A DNA stretch of 58,530 nt from Chryseobacterium gilvum (lineage in GTDB: Bacteria > Bacteroidota > Bacteroidia > Flavobacteriales > Weeksellaceae), in the NCBI RefSeq assembly GCF_025628965.1, contig NZ_JAOTEN010000006.1, positions 1 through 58,530 of the forward strand, in the 5' to 3' direction. The position numbers and the translations under genes are program-made. Below, piece by piece: positions 24,372 through 31,586 of this stretch. The stretch's first letter is position 1; every line of letters begins with the position of its first letter. The notes beneath the pieces are model-generated. The model did no database searches. It was not told the DNA's origin and worked only from the letters and a program-made list of their open reading frames with translations.

Positions 24372-24395
24372 AAAGCATTCTGATGCAGAAATGAT

Positions 24396-25088
24396 ATGAC
24401 AGATAAAACTTTCGCTGAAAGAGTGATTGAATTTAATCAAAATCTAAACTATTCAGGCAAACTTCCGGAGGGTTTTCAGGTTCTTAATCCTTATGGGGAT
24501 CATCCGGAGACGCTGGAAGTGATGCAGAAGTTTTATCAGAAATATTATAATGATCTGCATCAGAGAAAGCTCATATTGGGAATTAATCCGAGCCGTCATG
24601 GAGCAGGTGTTACAGGTGTTCCGTTTACCGACACCAAAAGGCTTGAAAGCATTTGTGGGATAAAAATGAGTTCGGCGCATACCCATGAGATTTCTTCTGT
24701 GTATATGTATGATATGATTGCAGAATATGGAGGAGCTGAAAGTTTCTATAAAAACTTTTATATCAACTCACCTTTTCCTCTGGCTATTGTAAAGCAAACG
24801 AAAACCGGGTGGCTGAATGCCAATTATTATGATGATAAAGAACTTTTTAATGATGTAAAACATTTTATGATCAGTTCTCTGAAGAAGCACATCAGTTTAA
24901 ATATTGATACTTCTGAGGTTTTTATATTAGGAAAAAAGAATGCTGATTTTATTTCAAAGTTAAATAAGGAAGCAGGACTATTCAGCAAAATAACCATTCT
25001 GGAACATCCAAGATACATTCAGCAATACAAATCAAAAGAAAAACAGCTGTATATAGACAAATATATGATTGCACTTAAAAAAGAATAG
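24396..25088 (+). CDS. SMUG2-like uracil-DNA glycosylase family protein
   Basis: 230 residues. The motif LILGINPSRHGAGVTGVPFTDTKR corresponds to the active-site loop of the SMUG2 branch of the uracil-DNA glycosylase superfamily, and LEHPRYIQQYK near the C-terminus to its DNA-intercalating motif. It is expected to remove deaminated or oxidised bases from DNA. It follows the SMI1/KNR4 gene by 25 bases, perhaps co-transcribed. Its stop codon lies inside the stem of a terminator hairpin. Confidence 0.85.
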   Translation: MTDKTFAERVIEFNQNLNYSGKLPEGFQVLNPYGDHPETLEVMQKFYQKYYNDLHQRKLILGINPSRHGAGVTGVPFTDTKRLESICGIKMSSAHTHEISSVYMYDMIAEYGGAESFYKNFYINSPFPLAIVKQTKTGWLNANYYDDKELFNDVKHFMISSLKKHISLNIDTSEVFILGKKNADFISKLNKEAGLFSKITILEHPRYIQQYKSKEKQLYIDKYMIALKKE

Positions 25089-25110
25089 ACCCTGAATTTT
25101 CAGGGTCTAT
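25085..25110 (+). terminator. Intrinsic terminator after the SMUG2-like gene
   Basis: Perfect 11-bp inverted repeat ATAGACCCTGA / TCAGGGTCTAT with a four-base loop, then TTGTTT. The stem begins within the last codons of the gene. Confidence 0.85.
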
Positions 25111-25166
25111 TTGTTTAAGCATTTATATTCTGCTTAAAGTTCTCATGGTTAGAGTTTTGAAGAAAC

Positions 25167-25991
25167 TTAGTGTTTAATAATTTTTTGAGTTTCAGAATTT
25201 ACTTTTAAAAGATAGGTGCCGTTTGGAAGTTCAGAAATATTTTCTGCGTTGCTTCCTTTTTGTACACTCATGCTTTTTATTAATTTACCTGAAAGATCAT
25301 ACAATTCAGCGTTTGAACTTTCTGATGCTTGTATTGAAAAATCTCCTCGGGTAGGATTTGGGTAAATGCTGAGTTTATTTTTAATTGCTTTTGTATCGTT
25401 ATTTGTCGCCAAAACGATTCCGGTATCTTTCACCCAGGTAAATGCGTCTAAACCTGCATACGTATAAGCTCCGCCAAGCGTTACCTGAAGCTCGTCAATT
25501 ACGATTCCTGAATAATTCTGTCCATTCAGATTGGTCAGGTCGATCAAAGTATATCCGTTGGTAGATCCTAAAGAAGTGACAAATCCCGTTGTTTTGGTTT
25601 GTGTAAATTTAGTGACACCGGATAATTTTCCGGTTACTGTGACGGTTCCCACCACATTTTGGTTCAAAGACGTATTAGATAAGAAAAGCCAGAATCGGTT
25701 AGCTTTAAACAGATTGGATGTCGTTCTGATGCCGAAAGATGCCGAAGCCGCTGCCGAACTGGAGTTATCAATGTATCTGTTGTCATTGGCGCTACCGCCC
25801 CATCCTGTATTAGGATAATTGGCCTGGATATCAAAGGTCGATGAATAAGATATAATATTAAAAATCACTCCGTTATCCGTGAAATTTGCAGAATTGTGGC
25901 TTTCTGTTTCAAATAATTCTGTGCTGGTTTGCGCTATAGAAAAAATTGAAATAAACAAACTGCAAAGGGTGAAAAAAGTAGAACTTTTCAT
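25167..25991 (-). CDS. Secreted protein with type IX (type A) C-terminal sorting domain
   Basis: 274 residues. Signal peptide MKSSTFFTLCSLFISIFSIAQ, a central beta-rich region of about 170 residues (with NGYTLIDLTNLNGQNYSGIVIDEL), then a C-terminal sorting domain from about residue 205: LSIYPNPTRGDFSIQ, YDLSGKLIKSMSV, LPNGTYLLKVNSE, QKIIKH. The central region may be a DUF4465-like or carbohydrate-binding-type sandwich, but this is uncertain. The type IX system, which needs SprA (encoded at 50311), would move it across the outer membrane. Confidence 0.85.
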   Translation of the reverse strand: MKSSTFFTLCSLFISIFSIAQTSTELFETESHNSANFTDNGVIFNIISYSSTFDIQANYPNTGWGGSANDNRYIDNSSSAAASASFGIRTTSNLFKANRFWLFLSNTSLNQNVVGTVTVTGKLSGVTKFTQTKTTGFVTSLGSTNGYTLIDLTNLNGQNYSGIVIDELQVTLGGAYTYAGLDAFTWVKDTGIVLATNNDTKAIKNKLSIYPNPTRGDFSIQASESSNAELYDLSGKLIKSMSVQKGSNAENISELPNGTYLLKVNSETQKIIKH

Positions 25992-26017
25992 GGCTCTTTA
26001 ATTTTAAAATTGATTTT

Positions 26018-26566
26018 TTAGTCTCTAGGAGGATAAAGTCCTTCAACACATATAATATAATTTAAACCTAAATACGGAGGCATATTATTAATGGGAAGAT
26101 TAGAGCCCACAAATGACATCGATTTTGAATTGATCATTGTATCGGGATCTGCATCAATAAAGCTGGGTACAGGGGTGAAATCTCTTCCGCTTGATGTACC
26201 GGAAATAGCAATTGATGAATTGGAGGTAGGCGTAGAAGTATTTGCATTCTGATTAGCCACCTTAATCTGAAATCCTGTGCCCAGACTTGGCATATTCTGA
26301 GAGGTTAGAGTGGTCTGCGTATTTCCTGCAACAACGCCTAAAGGATAATATTCACTCGCGCTTACATTTCCTGCACCTATTGCCATACGTCCTTTCAGGT
26401 TAGGAAGTGCAAAAGTATCGACACCATTTCCTCCGTACGTAGTTCCTAAAATTGAAAATAATGCACTGTTGGTAGAGATTCTCAATAAGCTGCCATCGCA
26501 GAACATCCATCCTCTTGGTGCAAAATTGCCTGCGAATAATTTTACGATTCCTATAAATTCGTCCAT
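26018..26566 (-). CDS. Phage tail-collar domain protein (microcystin-dependent protein family)
   Basis: 182 residues. The N-terminal tail-collar domain reads GIVKLFAGNFAPRGWMFCDGSLLRIS followed by ALFSILGTTYGGNGVDTFALPNLKGRM, and the end NNMPPYLGLNYIICVEG is typical. In Bacteroidota such proteins occur singly or in tandem outside prophages; their role is not settled. No other phage gene is near it. It is upstream of, and in the same direction as, the type IX cargo gene (26 bases apart). Confidence 0.88.
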   Translation of the reverse strand: MDEFIGIVKLFAGNFAPRGWMFCDGSLLRISTNSALFSILGTTYGGNGVDTFALPNLKGRMAIGAGNVSASEYYPLGVVAGNTQTTLTSQNMPSLGTGFQIKVANQNANTSTPTSNSSIAISGTSSGRDFTPVPSFIDADPDTMINSKSMSFVGSNLPINNMPPYLGLNYIICVEGLYPPRD

Positions 26567-26769
26567 GATTAATATTTTATGTTTAGTTTCCTACTCTTGG
26601 TAAAGGCTTTTCGGATTCCGCCGTGATTTGTGGTTAAGATGATTTTTTTGATACTTCAAAGCAACGCTTTATTATTGAGGAGAGGTAGCGTAGAAATCCC
26701 CATTTTTAAATTACGTATTTATACGGACTAGGTTATTCATTTATACTTTTTTAAAAGAATGGGAATCTG

Positions 26770-26777
26770 TATTTTTG
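26770..26777 (+). promoter_or_regulatory. -7 promoter element TATTTTTG
   Basis: Exact TAnnTTTG match, 22 bases before the ATG of the enoyl-CoA hydratase gene at 26799. No clear -33. Confidence 0.55.
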
Positions 26778-26798
26778 TAAAAATTCAAAACAGCAAAA

Positions 26799-27563
26799 AT
26801 GAACGATTTTGTCATTTCAGAAATTAAAAACAGTATTGCCGAAATCACTTTCGGAACCCATAAAAGCAATGCGCTTCCGGGAGTAATTTTAGAAAAGCTT
26901 GCGCAAACCATTTTGGATGAAGCAGAGAAAGAAGAAGTAAAAGCAGTTTTAATAAAAAGTACGGGAGAAAAGGCTTTTTGTGCGGGGGCAAGTTTTGATG
27001 AGCTTCTTTCTATAGAAGAATTGGAAGCGTCCACAAAATTTTTCGGAGGTTTTGCCAAAGTTTTAAACGCGATGAGAAATTGTGGAAAAATTGTTGTCGT
27101 AAGAATCCAGGGAAAAACCACTGGCGGCGGAGTAGGCATTGCATGCGGCGCAGATTACTGCTTTGCAACAAAAGATGCTGCATTGGCTTTAACGGAAATT
27201 AATCTGGGAATCGGGCCGTTTGTTATCGGGCCGTATGTAGAAAGAAAAATCGGAAAATCTCAGTTTTCTGCTATGGCTATTGATGCAGATTTCAGATCTG
27301 CAGACTGGGCCGAACAGCATAATATTTACCATTCGGTTTCAGAAAATATTGCTGAGATGGATGCCAAATTAGAACAGTTTTTAAACACACTCGCTTCAAG
27401 AAGCACAGATGCTTTAGCGTTAATCAAAAAAGTTTCCTGGGAAGGAACAGAGCATTTTAACGAATTGATGCCCGCGAGAATCCACATGAGCGCAAGCTTG
27501 ATTCTGGAAGATTCTGCAAAAAAAGGCATAGGAGCCATTAAGGAAAGGCTTAGAGCGAAATAA
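26799..27563 (+). CDS. Enoyl-CoA hydratase/isomerase family protein, possible PaaF or methylglutaconyl-CoA hydratase
   Basis: 254 residues of the crotonase superfamily. The oxyanion-hole blocks are KAFCAGASFDELLS and GKTTGGGVGIACGADYCFA. One of the two catalytic Glu is in ALTEINLGIGP; the second position is less clear. The sequence fits methylglutaconyl-CoA hydratase (leucine degradation) or a general enoyl-CoA hydratase. No other PaaF candidate lies in the paa cluster, so this gene, 3 kb downstream of paaZ, could do the 2,3-dehydroadipyl-CoA hydratase step; that is inference. It has its own promoter and terminator. Confidence 0.85.
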   Translation: MNDFVISEIKNSIAEITFGTHKSNALPGVILEKLAQTILDEAEKEEVKAVLIKSTGEKAFCAGASFDELLSIEELEASTKFFGGFAKVLNAMRNCGKIVVVRIQGKTTGGGVGIACGADYCFATKDAALALTEINLGIGPFVIGPYVERKIGKSQFSAMAIDADFRSADWAEQHNIYHSVSENIAEMDAKLEQFLNTLASRSTDALALIKKVSWEGTEHFNELMPARIHMSASLILEDSAKKGIGAIKERLRAK

Positions 27564-27608
27564 AATTAAATCCGGAAGTAGCAATACTTAATACATTTAA
27601 CGATAAAT

Positions 27609-27643
27609 AGGAAAGACACCCAGCTAAAAAGGGTGTTTTTCCT
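27609..27643 (+). terminator. Terminator after the enoyl-CoA hydratase gene
   Basis: Thirteen-base arms AGGAAAGACACCC and GGGTGTTTTTCCT, paired throughout with one G-U, nine-base loop. The T-run is inside the right arm. Confidence 0.75.
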
Positions 27644-27667
27644 TTAAAAATGGGCGATTGCAAAAAG

Positions 27668-27675
27668 TAGTTTTG
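27668..27675 (+). promoter_or_regulatory. -7 promoter element TAGTTTTG
   Basis: Matches TAnnTTTG, 26 bases before the lipoprotein ATG at 27702, and lies between the preceding terminator and that gene. Confidence 0.55.
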
Positions 27676-27701
27676 TACCAAATAATTTAAAACTTTTTAT
27701 T

Positions 27702-28433
27702 ATGAAATCAAGACTTTTTTTATGCCTGTTTTCAGTTGCCACATTTGTATTAAGCTGTAAAAACGATGATGATGAAGTAGTTCCGCAACCCGAAGCATTT
27801 ACTTACAGTGCTGTAACCGGGATGAGTACGGGAACTACTTCTGTTGCAGGAACCTCTGTTCCGGCAGGATATATGTGGAGCGAAGTAAAGGCTCCTCAAA
27901 GTACGTGGGGACTTAATGGAACTATTACTGACCGTATGCTTGCAGATGATTTTCAGGTTCCCGCAGGAGAAAAATGGAATATTCAGAATTTTTATTTTTA
28001 TGCTTATCAAACGGGGTTTTCTGGTTCCACTTTTCCTGTCAGCGAATTCTATTTTGAAATTTATTCGTCAGATCCTTCGGTGGCTGGAGCCGTAAAAGTA
28101 TATGGAGATAGTACCACCAATCGGTATGTCTCTGCTGAAGAAACCAAATGGTATAGAATCTTACAAGGACAAGCGGATAATACCACAAGAAAAATTTATA
28201 AAATGAAAATAAATGCTCCTGATCTTAATCTTACTGCAGGTAATTATTGGATAAAATGGGGTTCAAAAACTTCTACCGGAACTCATTTCTATCCACAATT
28301 TCCTCATGATGCCGGCAAAATCAATAATGCGCAGCAGTTTGTTGTAGCAAGCTCTACATGGGTAAATCTGGATGACGGCGGACAAAGAGTAAGTTTTCCA
28401 TTTGAAATTTCAGGAACTAAACTCCCAAACTAA
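27702..28433 (+). CDS. Lipoprotein of unknown function
   Basis: 243 residues with an SpII signal peptide (lipobox FVLSCKNDDDE, Cys19; the acidic run after Cys resembles surface-export signals in Bacteroidota). The rest is beta-rich: ITDRMLADDFQVPAGEKWNIQNFYFYAYQ and a C-terminal VSFPFEISG. The pattern 'ADDF.VP.G..W.I....FYAYQ' occurs in secreted bacterial proteins that present a jelly-roll-like domain, but no function is known. It stands alone with its own promoter and terminator. Confidence 0.82.
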   Translation: MKSRLFLCLFSVATFVLSCKNDDDEVVPQPEAFTYSAVTGMSTGTTSVAGTSVPAGYMWSEVKAPQSTWGLNGTITDRMLADDFQVPAGEKWNIQNFYFYAYQTGFSGSTFPVSEFYFEIYSSDPSVAGAVKVYGDSTTNRYVSAEETKWYRILQGQADNTTRKIYKMKINAPDLNLTAGNYWIKWGSKTSTGTHFYPQFPHDAGKINNAQQFVVASSTWVNLDDGGQRVSFPFEISGTKLPN

Positions 28434-28450
28434 TCATCACGCCAAATCAC

Positions 28451-28484
28451 AAAACCATTCTGGGATCTCAGAATGGTTTTTTTA
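28451..28484 (+). terminator. Terminator after the lipoprotein gene
   Basis: Twelve-base arms AAAACCATTCTG and CAGAATGGTTTT, six-base loop, followed by further T. Confidence 0.88.
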
Positions 28485-28528
28485 TGTATTCACATTTAAT
28501 TATAATTTAAATTTTATTGCATAAAAGT

Positions 28529-28570
28529 TTTGGTATCTGAAAATAAATTATAACTTTGTAATTCAAAGTT
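28529..28570 (+). promoter_or_regulatory. Promoter with overlapping operator palindrome, copy 1
   Basis: TTTG (28529-28532), 18-base spacer, then TAACTTTG (28551-28558) as -7 element. The palindrome AACTTTG-TAATT-CAAAGTT (28552-28570) overlaps the -7 element, nine bases before the ATG at 28579. The same half-sites occur at 29580-29598 beside the winged-helix regulator gene, so this is probably that regulator's binding site. Confidence 0.7.
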
Positions 28571-28578
28571 CTTTTTAT

Positions 28579-29196
28579 ATGGATTCAAAAAACTATCACG
28601 AAGAATTATCCCACATCCGTTCTATGATGGAACGGTCTTCCCGGTTCATTTCACTAAGCGGTTTGTCCGGCGTTGTTGCCGGTTTAGCGGCCATCATTGG
28701 TGCTGCTTATGTTTTCTTTGTTTTCAGGAGGGAAGGGATAGATTATTTTGACGGAGAAAGAAATATTTTCGGAAAAGAACTGGTGAAAGAATTGGTCATT
28801 ACAGGAACAGTAATCCTTTTGGTTGCATTGTTAAGCGGCTATTTTTTTACAGCAAACAAAAGTAAAAAGAAAGGATTAAAAATTTGGGACCATACCACGA
28901 AGAGACTCCTGATTACTTTTGCCGTGCCTTTAGTTACAGGAGGTTTTTTCTGTCTGATTCTATTATATCACCACTTGTTTGTAGGAATTGCTCCGGCTAC
29001 TTTAATATTTTATGGTTTGGCTTTGGTAAGCGCAGAACGCTATACGCTGACTGATATTAAGTACCTAGGATATTGCCAGATTATTTTAGGACTGATCTCA
29101 TTATTATTTTTGGGATGGGGCTTGGTTGCATGGACGATCGGTTTCGGGGTGCTGCATATTGTGTATGGCTGGATCATGCATAAAAAATACAAATAG
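28579..29196 (+). CDS. Conserved membrane protein, first gene of the winged-helix unit
   Basis: 205 residues. A short cytoplasmic start (MDSKNYHEELSHIRSMMERSSRFISLSGLSG) precedes about five membrane helices. The motif LSHIRSMMERSSRFISLSGLSG is a strongly patterned amphipathic segment leading into the first helix. No catalytic residues are recognised. Proteins of this kind are often encoded directly before a small winged-helix regulator in Bacteroidota, as here (72 bases upstream of it). Its promoter is overlapped by the operator palindrome at 28552. Function unknown. Confidence 0.8.
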   Translation: MDSKNYHEELSHIRSMMERSSRFISLSGLSGVVAGLAAIIGAAYVFFVFRREGIDYFDGERNIFGKELVKELVITGTVILLVALLSGYFFTANKSKKKGLKIWDHTTKRLLITFAVPLVTGGFFCLILLYHHLFVGIAPATLIFYGLALVSAERYTLTDIKYLGYCQIILGLISLLFLGWGLVAWTIGFGVLHIVYGWIMHKKYK

Positions 29197-29268
29197 CATT
29201 GAAAATTAAATTTTATCGATATTATGCTTAAAACCGGAAACAATCGCTAAATATTATTATTAAAAATT

Positions 29269-29559
29269 ATGATCAACATTTCACAACTCAACAAAGAATT
29301 CGAAAGCCGTGTACGATTGGGCATCATGTCCGTTCTCATGGTCAATGACTGGGTTGATTTCTCTGAAATGAAAAATATACTTGAAATTACAGACGGTAAT
29401 ATGGCAAGCCACAGCAACGCTTTAGAAAAAGCAAATTATATCGAAGTGAAAAAAGAATTTGTCGGGAAAAAGCCAAAAACGTCTTACCGGGTAACTCAAA
29501 CCGGTCGAAAAGCGTTTACCGAACATTTAGATGCTCTGGAAAAATTAATCGGAAGATAA
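29269..29559 (+). CDS. Winged-helix transcriptional regulator (MarR-like, HTH_34 type)
   Basis: 96 residues. A single compact winged helix: helices in ESRVRLGIMSVLMVNDWVDFSEMKNIL, the recognition helix ITDGNMASHSNALEKANYIEV, and the wing KKEFVGKKPKTSYRVTQTGRKAF. No ligand domain. Small regulators of this type usually repress their own cluster. Two palindromes of the form ACTTTG-N5-CAAAGT lie before the gene at 28579 and before the gene at 29624, which fits a homodimer binding both sites. Confidence 0.87.
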   Translation: MINISQLNKEFESRVRLGIMSVLMVNDWVDFSEMKNILEITDGNMASHSNALEKANYIEVKKEFVGKKPKTSYRVTQTGRKAFTEHLDALEKLIGR

Positions 29560-29579
29560 CGTATATTTTTTTGAATTCA

Positions 29580-29598
29580 AACTTTGAAATACAAAGTA
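29580..29598. promoter_or_regulatory. Operator palindrome, copy 2
   Basis: ACTTTG-AAATA-CAAAGT (29581-29597), the same half-sites and spacing as at 28552-28570, 26 bases before the gene at 29624. The sequence AAACTTTG inside it is one base off the -7 consensus, so the site probably also overlaps a promoter. Confidence 0.65.
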
Positions 29599-29623
29599 CT
29601 TTATAATAACTAAATTAATTAAA

Positions 29624-29914
29624 ATGATGACACAAAAACAAAAAACAACCATTATTTATGCAGTTCCTGCCGTTTTATTTTGCATTCCTGTATTGGGAAA
29701 TATCTTCTCAGACGAATTCGACTGGTCTGCAGGAGATTTTATAATTGCCGCTGTATTGCTGTTTGGAATGGCTTTTCTGATTGACCTCGTTCAGCGGGTG
29801 ATCAAAAATAAAACGTACAAAATCCTGATAAGCGGTATTGTTGTACTGCTGTTATTGCTGACCTGGGCAGAGCTCGCAGTCGGTATTTTCGGAACTCCTT
29901 ACGCAGGAAATTAA
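29624..29914 (+). CDS. Small membrane protein
   Basis: 96 residues with three hydrophobic helices (about 8-28, 38-58 and 67-87). The stretch FDWSAGDFIIAAVLLFGMAFLIDLVQRVI is seen in many small Bacteroidota membrane proteins of unknown role. It starts 26 bases after the second operator palindrome and ends 10 bases before the phosphoesterase gene, so the two should be co-transcribed. Confidence 0.75.
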   Translation: MMTQKQKTTIIYAVPAVLFCIPVLGNIFSDEFDWSAGDFIIAAVLLFGMAFLIDLVQRVIKNKTYKILISGIVVLLLLLTWAELAVGIFGTPYAGN

Positions 29915-29924
29915 TCTGAAGAAG

Positions 29925-30764
29925 ATGACAAGAAAACATTTTCTCAAAAGGGTATTTCAGCTTTCGGTGGTGGGAGCATTTCCCTTGCTGTATTCGTGGC
30001 AGATCGAGCCGTTTTGGGTAGAGTTTGTAGAAAGGAAACTTCCCGTTCAACATTTGCCAAAAGCACTGGAAGGAAAAATTCTGATGCAGATCTCAGATTT
30101 GCATGTGGGAAATAGGTTCGACTGGAATTTCCTTATTGAATCCTTCCAAAAAGCAAGGCTATTCAATCCGGATTTTGTAGTGTATACAGGAGATTTTGTC
30201 AATCACGGAACATTAGAAGATCAAAACAATTTACAAAAAGTGATGCAAAATGCAGTGTTTGGTAAACTTGGGACGTTCGGGATTTTAGGAAACCATGATT
30301 ATGGCAGAAAATGGAAAGATATAGGCTCATCAGAGGCGATTTGTGACATCCTCAGAAATTCAGGGGTTACCATGCTTAGAAATCAGCAGGAAGAACGTGA
30401 AGAATTAAATTTTATCGGTTTTGATGATCTGTGGTCGCCCAATTTTGATCCGATGAAAGTAATGAAGGATTACGATGCGTCAAAAGCCAATATTGTGCTT
30501 TGCCATAATCCTGATGTATGTGATAAAGACGTCTGGAACGGCTATCAAGGCTGGATTCTCAGCGGACATACCCATGGAGGCCAATGCAGGATTCCCGGAG
30601 TCGTTACTCCGCTACTTCCCGTAAATAACAGAAGATATGTTTCTGGCGAAATTGATCTGGAAGATGGAAGAATGCTGTATATCAACCGCGCGATAGGCCA
30701 TTCTTATCAGGTGCGGTTTATGGTACGCCCGGAGATTACCGTGTTTACTTTAACACAAGCTTAA
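29925..30764 (+). CDS. Membrane-anchored metallophosphoesterase (YkuE type)
   Basis: 279 residues. One N-terminal membrane helix or Tat-like leader (MTRKHFLKRVFQLSVVGAFPLLYSW), then a calcineurin-like fold with all metal motifs: ISDLHVGNRF, YTGDFVNHG, GILGNHDYG, LCHNPD and SGHTHGGQ. The active site would face the periplasm. YkuE-like enzymes include hydrolases of lipid-linked or UDP-linked phosphoesters, but the substrate here is not known. It is 10 bases after the small membrane protein and eight before the next, so it belongs to the operon. Confidence 0.9.
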   Translation: MTRKHFLKRVFQLSVVGAFPLLYSWQIEPFWVEFVERKLPVQHLPKALEGKILMQISDLHVGNRFDWNFLIESFQKARLFNPDFVVYTGDFVNHGTLEDQNNLQKVMQNAVFGKLGTFGILGNHDYGRKWKDIGSSEAICDILRNSGVTMLRNQQEEREELNFIGFDDLWSPNFDPMKVMKDYDASKANIVLCHNPDVCDKDVWNGYQGWILSGHTHGGQCRIPGVVTPLLPVNNRRYVSGEIDLEDGRMLYINRAIGHSYQVRFMVRPEITVFTLTQA

Positions 30765-30772
30765 ATAATACA

Positions 30773-31075
30773 ATGATGAATGAAAAAGAAATTTTAAATA
30801 CAGGAAAATTATTTTTTTGGTCTTCTTTTATTCTCGGGAATATCAGCTTATTCGGATATGTAATGACAAAAAATGAAGATTTTGCCGTGTATGGTTTTTT
30901 GCTCTTGATTTTTGGCTCAGTGATCAATGTTTTAGCAATTATATACTTATTGATTTATGGGTCTCTCAACAAATCAAAATGGAATATCTGTTTAAAGTCA
31001 TCTGCCATTATCTGTATTAATATTCCAATTGCCATCCTATATTTCTTGATCGGAATCTCACTTTTAAATCTATAA
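30773..31075 (+). CDS. Small membrane protein
   Basis: 100 residues (a second ATG at 30776 is equally possible). Three hydrophobic helices: LFFWSSFILGNISLFGYVM, FAVYGFLLLIFGSVINVLAI and SAIICINIPIAILYFLIGI. No motifs. It begins eight bases after the phosphoesterase and ends two bases before the Coq4-like gene, so it is tightly packed in the operon. Confidence 0.72.
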   Translation: MMNEKEILNTGKLFFWSSFILGNISLFGYVMTKNEDFAVYGFLLLIFGSVINVLAIIYLLIYGSLNKSKWNICLKSSAIICINIPIAILYFLIGISLLNL

Positions 31076-31077
31076 TC

Positions 31078-31563
31078 ATGAAAAAAATACGCGTTGCATT
31101 CCTGCTTTTTGTCTACAACAAAACCCAGAAACTGTACAGAACCTATTTTAAAAAGAAAAAAAGACAGTGGCAGTTTAATGAAAAACAACTGTTGGAATTC
31201 CATAAAGACTCTTTGGGAAGAAAACTCGGTGAGTTTTACAAACGTCATGGCTTTACGATGATTCCTAAAATGGAAAATCATGATGTTCATCATTTGATTA
31301 CGGGATGCGGAACAAACTTTGAAGACGAAATCGCCATGCAGTTTCTCCTTCTGGGAAACGGAAAAATGAATGCGCATCTTCTTGCAGCAATCGGTCTGGG
31401 AATCGTCATTCTCCCGGAATATTACCAATTATACCTGAAATCCTATCAAAAAGGAAGAAATATGAGAGCTTTCCATCACGTTGATTTTGAAGCGCTTTTA
31501 TGGCAGAATTTTGATCACATCAAAGATTTTTTCCAGCAAAATATCACTCAGGTATCGCACTAA
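31078..31563 (+). CDS. Coq4-like protein
   Basis: 161 residues. The signature HDVHHLITGCGTNFEDEI fits the Coq4 metal motif HDxxH-x(11)-E, and the flanking helices (LGEFYKRHGF before, AIGLGIVILPEYYQLYLKSY after) also fit. Yeast Coq4 organises ubiquinone biosynthesis, and recent work assigns it ring hydroxylation and decarboxylation. Flavobacteria make menaquinone, not ubiquinone, so this copy must do something else, perhaps bind a lipid or another isoprenoid. It is two bases after the preceding gene. Confidence 0.8.
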   Translation: MKKIRVAFLLFVYNKTQKLYRTYFKKKKRQWQFNEKQLLEFHKDSLGRKLGEFYKRHGFTMIPKMENHDVHHLITGCGTNFEDEIAMQFLLLGNGKMNAHLLAAIGLGIVILPEYYQLYLKSYQKGRNMRAFHHVDFEALLWQNFDHIKDFFQQNITQVSH

Positions 31564-31586
31564 TTTCAAATTATAATCTGTTTATC

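Noticed and set aside
26018..26566. Prophage remnant suggested by the tail-collar protein
   Set aside because: No integrase, capsid, portal or lysis gene is near, and such proteins occur alone in this phylum.
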